A DNA stretch of 64,000 bases from an uncultured Oscillospiraceae bacterium (GTDB lineage: Bacteria > Bacillota > Clostridia > Oscillospirales > Ruminococcaceae). This document shows positions 8,965-16,689 of the stretch, in pieces. The stretch lies in the NCBI GenBank assembly GCA_904397845.1, contig CAJFOX010000006.1:24539-88538 (forward strand), in the 5' to 3' direction. Position 1 is the stretch's first letter. Each line of letters starts with the position of its first letter. The notes under the pieces were generated by a model, which was given only the letters and a program-made list of their open reading frames with translations, had not been told where the DNA came from and searched no databases. The position numbers and the translations under genes are program-made.

Positions 8965-9732
8965 ATGTTTACCCACGCCATCGTAAAAAAGCCCTGCCAT
9001 ACCATGATCTATGGGATCACCACTGCAAATCTGGGACAACCAGATTATGATTTGGCGATGAAACAGCATGCCGCCTACATCGATGCCCTGCAGCAATGTG
9101 GTGTTCAAGTCACCATACTAGAAGCGGAAGAGGCGTTTCCCGATTCCTGCTTCGTCGAAGACACCGCTGTTTTGACACGAAAATTCGCGCTTATCACAAA
9201 TCCCGGCGCACCTTCCCGCAAAGGGGAAATCGCGTCAATGATTCCCGTCATCAAGCAGTTCTATCCAGAAAATAACATCGAATATATCAAAACACCAGGC
9301 ACTTTGGAAGGCGGAGATGTCATGATGGTAGGAGACCATTTTTATATCGGTATTTCCGCCCGTACCAATCGGGAAGGCGCCCAACAGTTTATCAACGCGC
9401 TGAAAAAATATGGCATGAGCGGTGAAATGGTTCCATTATCCACTGTTCTGCATCTCAAAACCGGCCTTTCCTATATCGAAAACAATAACCTGCTAATCGG
9501 CGGAGAATTTTTGGAAAATCCCGCTTTTTCCCATTTTCATCACATTGAGGTAGCCGCCGAAGAGGAATACAGCGCCAACTGCATCTGGGTGAACGGGAAA
9601 GTGCTGGTACCTGCCGGATTTTTGCAAACGCAGAAAGCCATTGAAAGCCTGGGGTATGAAGTATTAACGGTAGATACCTCCGAATATCGAAAAATCGACG
9701 GCGGGCTGAGTTGTCTCTCTCTGCGGTTTTAA
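8965..9732 (+). CDS. Dimethylarginine dimethylaminohydrolase-like guanidino hydrolase
   Basis: A 255-residue member of the pentein (amidinotransferase/hydrolase) superfamily. The catalytic set of dimethylarginine dimethylaminohydrolase is visible: Asp66 in FVEDTAVLT, Glu115 in GTLEGGDVMM, His163 in VLHLKTGLSY and the nucleophile Cys250 in GGLSCLSLRF near the C terminus. Such enzymes hydrolyse methylated arginines to citrulline and an amine. The start at MFTHAIV has a GGAGGA site; a longer in-frame extension into the promoter is rejected. It is a single gene with its own promoter. Substrate could instead be another guanidino compound; no arginine or citrulline gene is adjacent. Confidence 0.88.
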   Translation: MFTHAIVKKPCHTMIYGITTANLGQPDYDLAMKQHAAYIDALQQCGVQVTILEAEEAFPDSCFVEDTAVLTRKFALITNPGAPSRKGEIASMIPVIKQFYPENNIEYIKTPGTLEGGDVMMVGDHFYIGISARTNREGAQQFINALKKYGMSGEMVPLSTVLHLKTGLSYIENNNLLIGGEFLENPAFSHFHHIEVAAEEEYSANCIWVNGKVLVPAGFLQTQKAIESLGYEVLTVDTSEYRKIDGGLSCLSLRF

Positions 9733-9753
9733 TGCCGTCTGGTCAGGGTCAAT

Positions 9754-9870
9754 AAAAAAGTCTCTCCCATTAAAAGCGTAGCTTTAAGAAAACAAACAGG
9801 GGGACGGCTGTACGCCATCCCCCATAAAAAGTTTCTTACCTCGCCGCCCCATTTCGGGAGAGACTTTTTT
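9754..9870. repeat. 117-bp element with 15-bp perfect terminal inverted repeats
   Basis: AAAAAAGTCTCTCCC at 9754-9768 is repeated inverted at 9856-9870. Inside are a GGGGG/CCCCC hairpin (about 9799-9823, closed by GGC/GCC) and smaller stems such as AAAGC/GCTTT. It fills the gap between two convergent genes. It may be a bidirectional terminator of unusual size, or a small non-coding repeat element. No second copy was noticed in the window. Confidence 0.55.
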
Positions 9871-9888
9871 GCAAAAGCAGTACTTCCA

Positions 9889-10386
9889 TTAGGCCGGCCG
9901 GCAAGAACGTTTATTGCCTAAAGAGGCTGTCGCGCCTATCACCAGCAGCACCCATCCCAAACGGGACAAAGGCTGTGCCATACCCATCAAATTGGACAAC
10001 AACGAATAACTGGCCAGCATCTGTGCGCCCTGTGCCGCATATCCCATATTCGTCAATACGGACAGGGAGATTGGACTTCCCGCCAAAATCAGGCCTCCAA
10101 TGATAATAGAAAGAATTTCTCCCAATTTGAAGGATCGATTTTCCGCCTGGCTCCAAAGCAAAATAAACAGGCCGGTATGCAATGCCAGCATGAAAATTAT
10201 CCACGCAATATCCATGATGGGAAATAAGTTCTGTTCAAATACTTCCCATGCTCCAGTGCTCAACAGGCTTTTCAGTGGACGCTGCAGAACCAGAATGATC
10301 GCTTCCACTACTACATACAAAACCTGCAGCAAAAGCGAAATTCCCAAAATAGTTGCAGAAGTCTTGCAGCGAGCTGTTTTTTCCAT
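9889..10386 (-). CDS. Hypothetical membrane protein, four predicted TM helices
   Basis: This 165-residue protein is mostly hydrophobic, with predicted membrane helices at about 12-34, 55-78, 86-107 and 138-157, and a short basic C-terminal tail. I recognise no family. The start has a strong GGGGAGGA site. It lies 12 bp after the methyltransferase-like gene and in the same direction, so the two are probably cotranscribed. No functional link can be argued beyond that. Confidence 0.7.
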   Translation of the reverse strand: MEKTARCKTSATILGISLLLQVLYVVVEAIILVLQRPLKSLLSTGAWEVFEQNLFPIMDIAWIIFMLALHTGLFILLWSQAENRSFKLGEILSIIIGGLILAGSPISLSVLTNMGYAAQGAQMLASYSLLSNLMGMAQPLSRLGWVLLVIGATASLGNKRSCRPA

Positions 10387-10398
10387 ATAAATCCTCCC

Positions 10399-11343
10399 CT
10401 ATTTTACCGCTTCAACAGCGGTTCGGATGCGATCATACGCAATTTCGGTGGGAAGCGTACAGTCCGCGCCCAAAAGGAATCGGTGGCCTTCCATTATATG
10501 CAGCACCTGGCGCACCTCCTTTTGAATCTGCTCTTTTGTTCCATCTACCAGCACGCCGGCACGGTCGTCCAGCCCTCCCAGAATCGCTTTATCTGGAAAC
10601 ATTGCCACTCCCTCCAGCAAAGATGGGTTTCGTTCGTAAACGCCCCAATTGACCACCGCACAGGGATACCCTTGGTACCGCTTCAAATTCAACCGATCTT
10701 TACAGATATGAAGCACATTATAACAGGATTTTTCCGCCGCCTTTAAAATTTTCAGGTCATGAGGCTTAATATAGGTTTCAAATTCTTCGTCGGTGAAAAG
10801 ATAGCTTTCACCGCCCAAAGCCGCATAATAAATGCCGTCCGCTCCCGCTTCCAGGCAAGCCTGCGTCAGGATCTCCAACCCGTCGGAGATAATCTCCCAA
10901 CCATAGGATACAGCTGACGGATTTTCCCGCAGGTGCTCGGCTAATAGGCCGCTGCCAGTCTCATATCCGGCAGATCCTCCTCTGGCATGCCATGCGGAAG
11001 CAACGATACCGTGGATAGTCGCCAGCGTCAGCCCTTCGCCGCCAGTGCGATCCAGAATTCGTTTGATCATATCCACCTGGTTCACAATGAAAGGCGACTG
11101 GCGGTTAAAAGGCCTCAGGTTTTTCCAGTCCCCAGCCTTTCGAATCGGAATATCACAGGGAACCAGATTTTCGTTCATGATCTTTTGAATGTCCGTTCCG
11201 GTTTCGCGAAAAAAGTCCAGATGCGCCTGTACTGCCGCATCGCCATAAAAGCAGGATTCAGGAAAATGCAGCCAAAAGCCGGAAGGGATGTGATCGACCG
11301 GCCGACCTTCGATTGCCGCAATTGCGCGTTCTTTTTTTGTCAT
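10399..11343 (-). CDS. Uroporphyrinogen decarboxylase-family (MtaA/CmuA-type) methyltransferase-like protein
   Basis: A 314-residue protein of the URO-D superfamily. Unlike haem-pathway HemE, it shows the zinc-site pattern of MtaA/MtbA-type cobamide methyltransferases: His212-x-Cys214 in LHICKD and Cys295 in LGADCTLP. In characterised relatives these ligands bind zinc and activate a thiol that accepts a methyl group from a corrinoid protein. The start is MTKKERAIAA, with an AAGGAG site. No corrinoid-binding protein or methyl-substrate enzyme is next to it, so the acceptor is unknown. Its leader contains a 33-bp dyad. The gene behind it is a small membrane protein. Confidence 0.82.
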   Translation of the reverse strand: MTKKERAIAAIEGRPVDHIPSGFWLHFPESCFYGDAAVQAHLDFFRETGTDIQKIMNENLVPCDIPIRKAGDWKNLRPFNRQSPFIVNQVDMIKRILDRTGGEGLTLATIHGIVASAWHARGGSAGYETGSGLLAEHLRENPSAVSYGWEIISDGLEILTQACLEAGADGIYYAALGGESYLFTDEEFETYIKPHDLKILKAAEKSCYNVLHICKDRLNLKRYQGYPCAVVNWGVYERNPSLLEGVAMFPDKAILGGLDDRAGVLVDGTKEQIQKEVRQVLHIMEGHRFLLGADCTLPTEIAYDRIRTAVEAVK

Positions 11344-11379
11344 CGGAAAACACACTCCTTTTTGCCGTCAAAGTCCGGG

Positions 11380-11412
11380 CGTTTGGAAAAAACAGTATGT
11401 TTTTTCCAAACG
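11380..11412. promoter_or_regulatory. 33-bp dyad in the leader of the URO-D-family gene
   Basis: Perfect 15-bp arms (11380-11394 and 11398-11412, outer sequence CGTTTGGAAAAAACA) around a 3-bp centre. It lies between the -10 box and the start codon. It could be a repressor operator or an RNA hairpin with an internal U run. Confidence 0.6.
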
Positions 11413-11433
11413 GAAACAAAATTTTCTGAAATG

Positions 11434-11462
11434 ATTGTACTATATCCATCGCTTTTTTTCAA
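11434..11462 (-). promoter_or_regulatory. Sigma-A-type promoter of the URO-D-family gene
   Basis: On the minus strand TTGAAA (11457-11462), a 17-bp spacer and TACAAT (11434-11439), about 90 bp ahead of the start. The rest of this 346-bp gap (11463-11689) shows no gene. Confidence 0.7.
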
Positions 11463-11689
11463 TCATTTCCCTTTTCAGGACGTCCGCCATACCTTCCAAA
11501 GCATCGCTTCTGCAAACCTCTTCAGGAACAGAGCCGCAGCCTCATATCTCTCCACCCCACATCGGATAAATGGATGATCCATTCTTAAGACACTCAAAGG
11601 CAAATCAAAAATTTTCAAAAATTTTGCTGTGATAAAAACGGTTTTCCCGCTCATACTACTATTGCAATCTGCAAAGGAGGTTTTTGATT

Positions 11690-11869
11690 ATGTCTGAGTA
11701 CAAAGCAAACAAATCCATCGGTTGCACTGTGCAGCAGTGCGTGCATCACTGCGGGAATGAAAACTACTGTTCGCTCGACAGCATCAAAGTCGGCACCCAT
11801 GAGACACATCCGACTATGGTCGAGTGCACAGACTGCGAGTCTTTCCGCGTTAAAAGCTCCTGCTGCTAG
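11690..11869 (+). CDS. DUF1540-type cysteine-rich small protein
   Basis: A 59-residue peptide with eight cysteines (12, 17, 21, 27, 46, 49, 58, 59) arranged like DUF1540 domains of Clostridia: IGCTVQQCVHHC near the start and VECTDCESF towards the end. The pattern suggests a small metal-binding fold; function is unknown. A strong AAAGGAGG site precedes the ATG and a clean terminator follows, so it is a monocistronic, probably well-translated gene. Confidence 0.85.
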   Translation: MSEYKANKSIGCTVQQCVHHCGNENYCSLDSIKVGTHETHPTMVECTDCESFRVKSSCC

Positions 11870-11882
11870 CGGGTTGCAAGCG

Positions 11883-11910
11883 AAAAAGCCATCCAAATGG
11901 ATGGCTTTTT
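11883..11910. terminator. Bidirectional rho-independent terminator
   Basis: AAAAAGCCATCC and its complement enclose a 4-base loop, with T runs on both strands. It serves the DUF1540 gene on the plus strand and pepV on the minus strand. Confidence 0.9.
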
Positions 11911-11911
11911 C

Positions 11912-13321
11912 TTATTGGCAGATCTCGATGATGGCCTGTGCGAAAATTTTCGCGCTTAAAATCAACTGATCCATTACCGCAAATTCGTCGGCGCCGTGCA
12001 TATGATTGTCCACCAGCGGGTCGGGGTCGGCACAGCCAAATGCAACGCCATTTTTCAAATTATGAGTATAAGTTCCGCCGCCAATGGCAACACATTCGCC
12101 TTTTTTACCGGTGTATCGTTCATAACAGCGCAGCAATGTCTGAATAAACGGGCTTTCGGCCGGTACATAGTGTCCCGGGCGCATATTGAGATTTCCCAGG
12201 CGAATCCCCTCTTTATCAAATGCCGCCGCCAGCACATCGCGCATATTCTGTTCATTTGCGCATAAAGGCACCCGGCTGTCGAATATACCAGTCAGGCCAG
12301 TCAAATGATACTCAAACACGGAAAAAGCAATCGTCAGCGGACCGGATACCTCATCAGACATTTTAACGCCTGCCGCTTCACCCGCCCAGTCTCCGTGGGG
12401 GAAAATCCGGCTGACAGCGCATAATTTGGAAAACCCTTCCGAAGCCGCCATTGGAAGCTGGGACAGAAATTCCACCATCGCTGTCACCGCATTTGCTCCA
12501 ACCTCCGGCGTAGAGGCGTGGGCGGCCCGGCCCGTAGCCTTTACAAAAACCCTGCCGGATTCTTCTGTTGCCTCAAAGCTAACGCCGCTTTTGGAGCCAT
12601 AACTTCTGCAGGCGGCGCAAACTTCTTCTAACCGAATGCCCTCCAGCACCGCCTCGGCCTTATCCGGAATGACATTCCGGCGAAAACCGCCTTTGACAGA
12701 CAAAATCCGAGGTAATTTTTCCTCTTCTGCCCACCGAGCGGTAAAATCACTACTGTAACTTCCCTTTTCCACATTGATAACTGGAAAAGATGCATCCGGA
12801 GAAAAGGTAGCGGGGGCTTCCTCCTCCTTTTGGTAATAGTAAGCGATGTCGCTGCTGCCGCTCTCCTCATCGGTACCCAGAATCACCCGGCAGTTTTTAG
12901 ACAGCGGAATCTTCAAATCTTTGACCGCTTTAGCAGCCCAAAGGCCCGCCATCGCAGGCCCTTTATCGTCGGCAGAGCCCCGGCCGTATAATCTTCCATC
13001 TACCATTTTCGGTTCAAACGGCTTGGTTACTGTCCAATCGTCTCCCGCAGGCACTACGTCCAAATGAGCCAGGATATCCAACCCGCGTTCTTTTTCATTC
13101 AGGTCAAAGGTTGCCACATAATGGTCGTAATCTGTTACATTCATCCCCATCCGACAGCCGATTTTCATGGCCGCTTCCAGCACTTTGGCCGGGCCTTCGC
13201 CAAAAGGCATTCCGTCTCTGGGCTCTTGCCTGGTACTGGGAATTCGGATCAGCGTACAGATATCTTCTACCATTTCGTCTCGATGAGCTTCAAAATACTC
13301 TTCTAATTGCTTTTGGTACAT
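11912..13321 (-). CDS. pepV: Xaa-His dipeptidase PepV (M20 family)
   Basis: A 469-residue di-zinc peptidase that hydrolyses dipeptides in the cytoplasm. The M20 metal ligands are visible: His86 in DILAHLDVVP, Asp119 in YGRGSADDKGP, the Glu152-Glu153 pair in GTDEESGSSD, a later Asp in SPDASFPVINVEKG, and a C-terminal His in GGGTYTHNL. The length matches PepV, with the lid domain inserted between the catalytic parts. The start at MYQKQLEEY has an AAAGGAAG site; an upstream in-frame extension runs through a terminator and is not credible. Confidence 0.93.
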   Translation of the reverse strand: MYQKQLEEYFEAHRDEMVEDICTLIRIPSTRQEPRDGMPFGEGPAKVLEAAMKIGCRMGMNVTDYDHYVATFDLNEKERGLDILAHLDVVPAGDDWTVTKPFEPKMVDGRLYGRGSADDKGPAMAGLWAAKAVKDLKIPLSKNCRVILGTDEESGSSDIAYYYQKEEEAPATFSPDASFPVINVEKGSYSSDFTARWAEEEKLPRILSVKGGFRRNVIPDKAEAVLEGIRLEEVCAACRSYGSKSGVSFEATEESGRVFVKATGRAAHASTPEVGANAVTAMVEFLSQLPMAASEGFSKLCAVSRIFPHGDWAGEAAGVKMSDEVSGPLTIAFSVFEYHLTGLTGIFDSRVPLCANEQNMRDVLAAAFDKEGIRLGNLNMRPGHYVPAESPFIQTLLRCYERYTGKKGECVAIGGGTYTHNLKNGVAFGCADPDPLVDNHMHGADEFAVMDQLILSAKIFAQAIIEICQ

Positions 13322-13404
13322 GGGAAAACTTCCTTTCTGGCAAGCTGAAACAAACACTACAATACCTTCATTATAATTTCCGAAAAAAAGAATGTCAATC
13401 GATC

Positions 13405-13433
13405 CTAAAAAGCGCGGCCCGATATGGCCGCGC
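13405..13433 (-). terminator. Terminator of the first MATE gene
   Basis: GCGCGGCC (13412-13419) and GGCCGCGC (13426-13433) form an 8-bp GC stem followed on the minus strand by TTTTTAGG. It separates the MATE gene from pepV. Confidence 0.85.
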
Positions 13434-13442
13434 CTATCTTTT

Positions 13443-14819
13443 TTATGCCTGCCGTGCAAGGATTTTTTCTTTGGGTTCCACAAAGCTCTTATTTTTCCAC
13501 GCTCCACTTTTCCACCGTAGCAGAAAAACTACTGCACGGATACATTCGTCGCAGGCCATAGCAGCCCAGATTCCCACCAAACCCAGACCGGCTACTACGC
13601 CTGTCAGGTAACCTCCCAGCACTGCTACTATCCAAGCTGACAGAATGCCCAATGTCACGGGGAAACGGATGTCACCCGCTGCCTGAAGGCAGCGTACCAT
13701 GACAATATTGACGCTTCTGCCCCATTCCAGGAAAATTTCAATCAACATAATCGTCGCGCCCAGTTGGATTACCTCCGGATCAGAGGTAAAAATCCCAAAA
13801 ATTGGTCTACTCAGTACGCACAAAACCGTGGCCACTGCCAGCGATACCAGCATGGACAGCTTACAGGTATACCAAACCTGCCGATCAGTGTTTTTCAAGT
13901 CGCCCGCCCCCACCAGGTAACCAACAATCACCTGACTGGCCTGTCCAATGGCGGACGAAAAAAGATAAGAACACATGGCAAACATGCTGGCATATACTTT
14001 TGTATTGATGGATACGGCGCCGAACAGATTCACAAAGGTCATAATGAACACCTGCGTCATATTGTAAGACAGCGACTCTCCCCCTGAGGGCAGACCAATA
14101 TGCAGCAGCTGCCGCAACATGTTTTTGGGGAACGGGCGCAGATGCTGCAAAGAAAAGCGGGCTCCCAGCTTTTTGTAGAACAGCCAAAACATAATTGCCA
14201 GGCCCACCACACGGCTGAGGTTGCTGGAAATCGCCGCACCGACAACACCCATGGCCGGAAATCCGAACATGCCGTTGATTAAAACCATATTACCGCCGAT
14301 ATTGACAATATTGATAACCACTGAAACGATCATGGATTCTTTCATCATGGCATGGCTGCGAAAAAAGGCGGAGAGCGTCAGTTGCATTGCCTGTAAAAAC
14401 ATGCAGCTTCCGATAATGCTGATATATTGCCGGGATTCTTGCATCAGTTCGGCTGGCACCTTCATCAACTGAAAAATTGGGCGGTTGCACAGCAGCAAAA
14501 CCGCACCGATCACCAGGCTTAAAGCTGTGTTGACTACAAAAGACAGGGTATACAGCTGATGGACCTTCTGCTGTTCATTCGCGCCAAGGTATTGGGAAAT
14601 CAGGATCATTGCAGCAGTACTGATGACACTGAACGTAATAATCAGCACATTGAGGATCTGATTCGCATTGCCAATCGCTCCTACTGACAGCTGAGAATAC
14701 CTTCCTACCATAAACTGATCCATATTGCCGACAAGCATTTGAAGAATCAGCTCTATAAAGACAGGCCAGGTCAGCTTTAACAGGTAAGAAGGCTGAAGAT
14801 TTTTCGACGTTTCTTTCAT
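13443..14819 (-). CDS. MATE-family multidrug/sodium antiporter
   Basis: A 458-residue integral membrane protein with twelve hydrophobic helices in two related halves, each with the MATE/NorM-DinF type of first-helix pattern (YLLKLTWPVFIELILQMLVG and, in the second half, LLHIGLPSGGESLSYN). These transporters export cationic drugs or metabolites using a sodium or proton gradient. An AAGGGGGG site precedes the start. It stands alone between a terminator and the tRNA-Ala gene. Substrate cannot be predicted. Confidence 0.92.
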   Translation of the reverse strand: MKETSKNLQPSYLLKLTWPVFIELILQMLVGNMDQFMVGRYSQLSVGAIGNANQILNVLIITFSVISTAAMILISQYLGANEQQKVHQLYTLSFVVNTALSLVIGAVLLLCNRPIFQLMKVPAELMQESRQYISIIGSCMFLQAMQLTLSAFFRSHAMMKESMIVSVVINIVNIGGNMVLINGMFGFPAMGVVGAAISSNLSRVVGLAIMFWLFYKKLGARFSLQHLRPFPKNMLRQLLHIGLPSGGESLSYNMTQVFIMTFVNLFGAVSINTKVYASMFAMCSYLFSSAIGQASQVIVGYLVGAGDLKNTDRQVWYTCKLSMLVSLAVATVLCVLSRPIFGIFTSDPEVIQLGATIMLIEIFLEWGRSVNIVMVRCLQAAGDIRFPVTLGILSAWIVAVLGGYLTGVVAGLGLVGIWAAMACDECIRAVVFLLRWKSGAWKNKSFVEPKEKILARQA

Positions 14820-15021
14820 CCTATTTCCCCCCTTGTTTTTGCTTCAAGTACGGTCTTATTATAGTGAAACCCATCCGCTTGTCAATTATCTTCTGTAAAA
14901 ATAGGTGTTTTGTTTATAAAACTTTGATTTTCTCTCTAAAAATTGATGATATTGAAAACTAAAACGTATCTTTCACCATCCATGACGTAGATTTTCCGGT
15001 AAGAAAATTTCTGCAACCCTC

Positions 15022-15050
15022 TTGATTTTTTGTAAAAAATCAATTATACT
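15022..15050 (+). promoter_or_regulatory. Promoter of tRNA-Ala
   Basis: TTGATT (15022-15027), 17-bp spacer and TATACT (15045-15050), 33 bp before the tRNA. Confidence 0.7.
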
Positions 15051-15083
15051 TATAAGCGTTGTCATTAAAAAAAGAAGATACTT

Positions 15084-15159
15084 GGGGGCGTAGCTCAGTT
15101 GGTAGAGCGTTCGGTTCGCATCCGAGAGGTCATGAGTTCGAATCTCACCGTCTCCACCA
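15084..15159 (+). tRNA. tRNA-Ala (anticodon CGC)
   Basis: A 76-nt cloverleaf with encoded CCA. The acceptor stem 15084-15090 pairs with 15149-15155 and contains the G3-U70 wobble that identifies alanine tRNAs; the anticodon loop TTCGCAT gives CGC, reading GCG. The T loop is TTCGAAT. One oddity is an A-C mismatch at the outer pair of the T stem (ATGAG with CTCAC). Confidence 0.95.
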
Positions 15160-15165
15160 CCAGAC

Positions 15166-15202
15166 AAAGGCTTGAAGCTGTTTTGCGCTTCAGGCCTTTT
15201 TT
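15166..15202 (+). terminator. Terminator of tRNA-Ala
   Basis: AAAGGC and TGAAGC pair with GCTTCA and GCCTTT across one G-T wobble, 8-base loop, then a run of six T. Confidence 0.85.
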
Positions 15203-15337
15203 ACTCCAGAAAAGCAGCATTCACGGTCCCGAGAAATCCAGAACGTTTACTCCTGCGTAATGAAGGGCTTGATTACCGGCTTTTTGCCTGAAAAAATACA
15301 AATTCCTTTTGAATTTTTCGGAATGGAGGTAAGCGAA

Positions 15338-15967
15338 ATGAAAAATCCAACAAAATCCGCTTTTATTCTGATCGATATGGAACAGGGCTTTATCGATCCT
15401 GCTTCTGCCCACTGCATCAAAGGGGCTGCCGCTACGGTTCCCACCTGCGAAAAAGCCATTCAAATGTCGCGCCAAAAGGGCATTCCCATCTTTTTTGTCA
15501 AACGCGTTTACCGGGAAAACGGCAGCGATGTAGAGTGTACCCGCTATCAAAGCTGGATTGCCGGAGGACGCAGCATGGCACCAGGCAGCTACGGCGCGCA
15601 GGAGCCGGAAAGCCTTCGTCCCCAACCCGGAGACTATACAATTATCAAACCCCGTTGGAGCGCCTTTTTCCAAACCGAACTGGATCTTATCCTGCGCCGC
15701 TTGGGCATTCGGACTGTCATTTTGGCCGGTACGACTACTCCAAATTGCATCCGCACAACCTGTTATGACGCCAATGCGCTGGATTACAACGTTGTGATTT
15801 TATCTGACTGCACTTCTTCCCAAACGGAAGAAATTCAGCAGGCAAATCTGGCTGACATGGAGCGGATGGGTGCTTTGGTGATAAATACCTGCGAATTTGA
15901 GCATTACGGGGAAAAAACTGTTTTGGATCTGGCAGCCAGCATTCGCAGCGATATCGAAAAAAGATGA
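15338..15967 (+). CDS. Isochorismatase-family cysteine hydrolase (nicotinamidase-like)
   Basis: A 209-residue protein with the catalytic triad of isochorismatase-like hydrolases: Asp13 in LIDMEQGF, Lys104 in TIIKPRWSAF and the nucleophile Cys137 in TTTPNCIRTT. The family hydrolyses amides such as nicotinamide or N-carbamoyl amines, or isochorismate. The usual cis-peptide before the Cys is preserved in the surrounding ILAGTTTPN. The start has a GGAGGT site. It is monocistronic, followed by a terminator. No NAD or siderophore gene adjoins it, so the substrate is open. Confidence 0.88.
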   Translation: MKNPTKSAFILIDMEQGFIDPASAHCIKGAAATVPTCEKAIQMSRQKGIPIFFVKRVYRENGSDVECTRYQSWIAGGRSMAPGSYGAQEPESLRPQPGDYTIIKPRWSAFFQTELDLILRRLGIRTVILAGTTTPNCIRTTCYDANALDYNVVILSDCTSSQTEEIQQANLADMERMGALVINTCEFEHYGEKTVLDLAASIRSDIEKR

Positions 15968-16009
15968 TATTCCTCTTGTTTTGCCCTGTGTTCAGAAGAA
16001 TCCTCTCCT

Positions 16010-16047
16010 AAAAGACCCGCCGTCCCGCTACTGGACGTCGGGTCTTT
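16010..16047 (+). terminator. Terminator of the isochorismatase-family gene
   Basis: AAAGACCCG and CGTCC pair with GGACG and CGGGTCTTT around a short loop, with one unpaired base in each arm. Followed by TCAT rather than a long T run. Confidence 0.75.
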
Positions 16048-16197
16048 CATCATCTCTTCCCGGCTTAAAAAACCAAAATCTTCAGGAAGATCCGCTATTT
16101 TATCTTTTGCTGTGGCATCATTCCCTTTTTTCAAAGGGAAGTCGGGAAATTTGCATGGCTGTCTCTTGTTTTTGGAAAATGGCGTGTTATACTATAA

Positions 16198-16216
16198 TTT
16201 GATAATGAATATCAAA
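16198..16216. promoter_or_regulatory. Zur/Fur-type operator
   Basis: TTTGATA and TATCAAA (7-bp perfect arms) around ATGAA, overlapping the end of a TATAAT -10 box at 16193-16198 and ending 14 bp before the Zur-like gene. The form is that of Zur/Fur-family boxes and predicts autorepression of the zinc operon. Confidence 0.75.
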
Positions 16217-16230
16217 TTGGAGGCATAAAA

Positions 16231-16626
16231 ATGAAAGAAGCACGTTCCTACCGCACCAAACAAAGGGAAATGGTTCTGCAATTTTTTTCTGCTCACCCAG
16301 GCAAATGCTTCTGTGCCAAAGAACTGATCGCACAAAAAAGCATACCGGTTGGATCCGCAACCTTATACCGAACCCTTGCGCTACTGTGCCAGGAAGGAAA
16401 GCTGAAAAAGTATACTGACGTCAGCAGCAACAGCGCTTTTTACCAGTACAACGAATCGGATTCCTGTCATTACCATTTTCATTTAAAGTGCCTGCGCTGC
16501 GGCCGGTTAATCCATATGGACTGCAACTTTATGAAGGACATGCAGGAACATATCAAAACAAACCACGGTTTTCTGGTCGACAGTGGGAAAAGCGTTCTGT
16601 ACGGTTTTTGCCAGAAATGCCGTTAA
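16231..16626 (+). CDS. zur: Fur-family zinc uptake repressor (Zur-like)
   Basis: A 131-residue Fur-family protein. Its winged helix (about 8-75, with VGSATLYRTLALLCQEGKL) is followed by a dimerisation and metal-binding domain with His80, His82 and His84 in SCHYHFHLKC. It has the structural zinc ligands Cys87-x-x-Cys90 and Cys127-x-x-Cys130. It heads an operon with znuACB and has a dyad operator on its own promoter, so it is most likely the zinc sensor Zur rather than Fur or PerR (inference from context). The GGAGG site sits between operator and ATG. Confidence 0.88.
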   Translation: MKEARSYRTKQREMVLQFFSAHPGKCFCAKELIAQKSIPVGSATLYRTLALLCQEGKLKKYTDVSSNSAFYQYNESDSCHYHFHLKCLRCGRLIHMDCNFMKDMQEHIKTNHGFLVDSGKSVLYGFCQKCR

Positions 16627-16689
16627 CCGGCCGGGCGTTTCAGTCACCCTTTTGCCTCATCAATGATTGATCATATTTGGGAGGATATT

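Noticed and set aside
14973..15167. 64-residue minus-strand frame over the tRNA gene
   Set aside because: It is the antisense reading of tRNA-Ala (GEIRTHDLSDANRTLYQLSYAP type), a well-known false gene.
16010..16047. Regulatory dyad for the zinc operon
   Set aside because: It is a stem-loop ending in a T run just behind the isochorismatase gene, so it was assigned as terminator.
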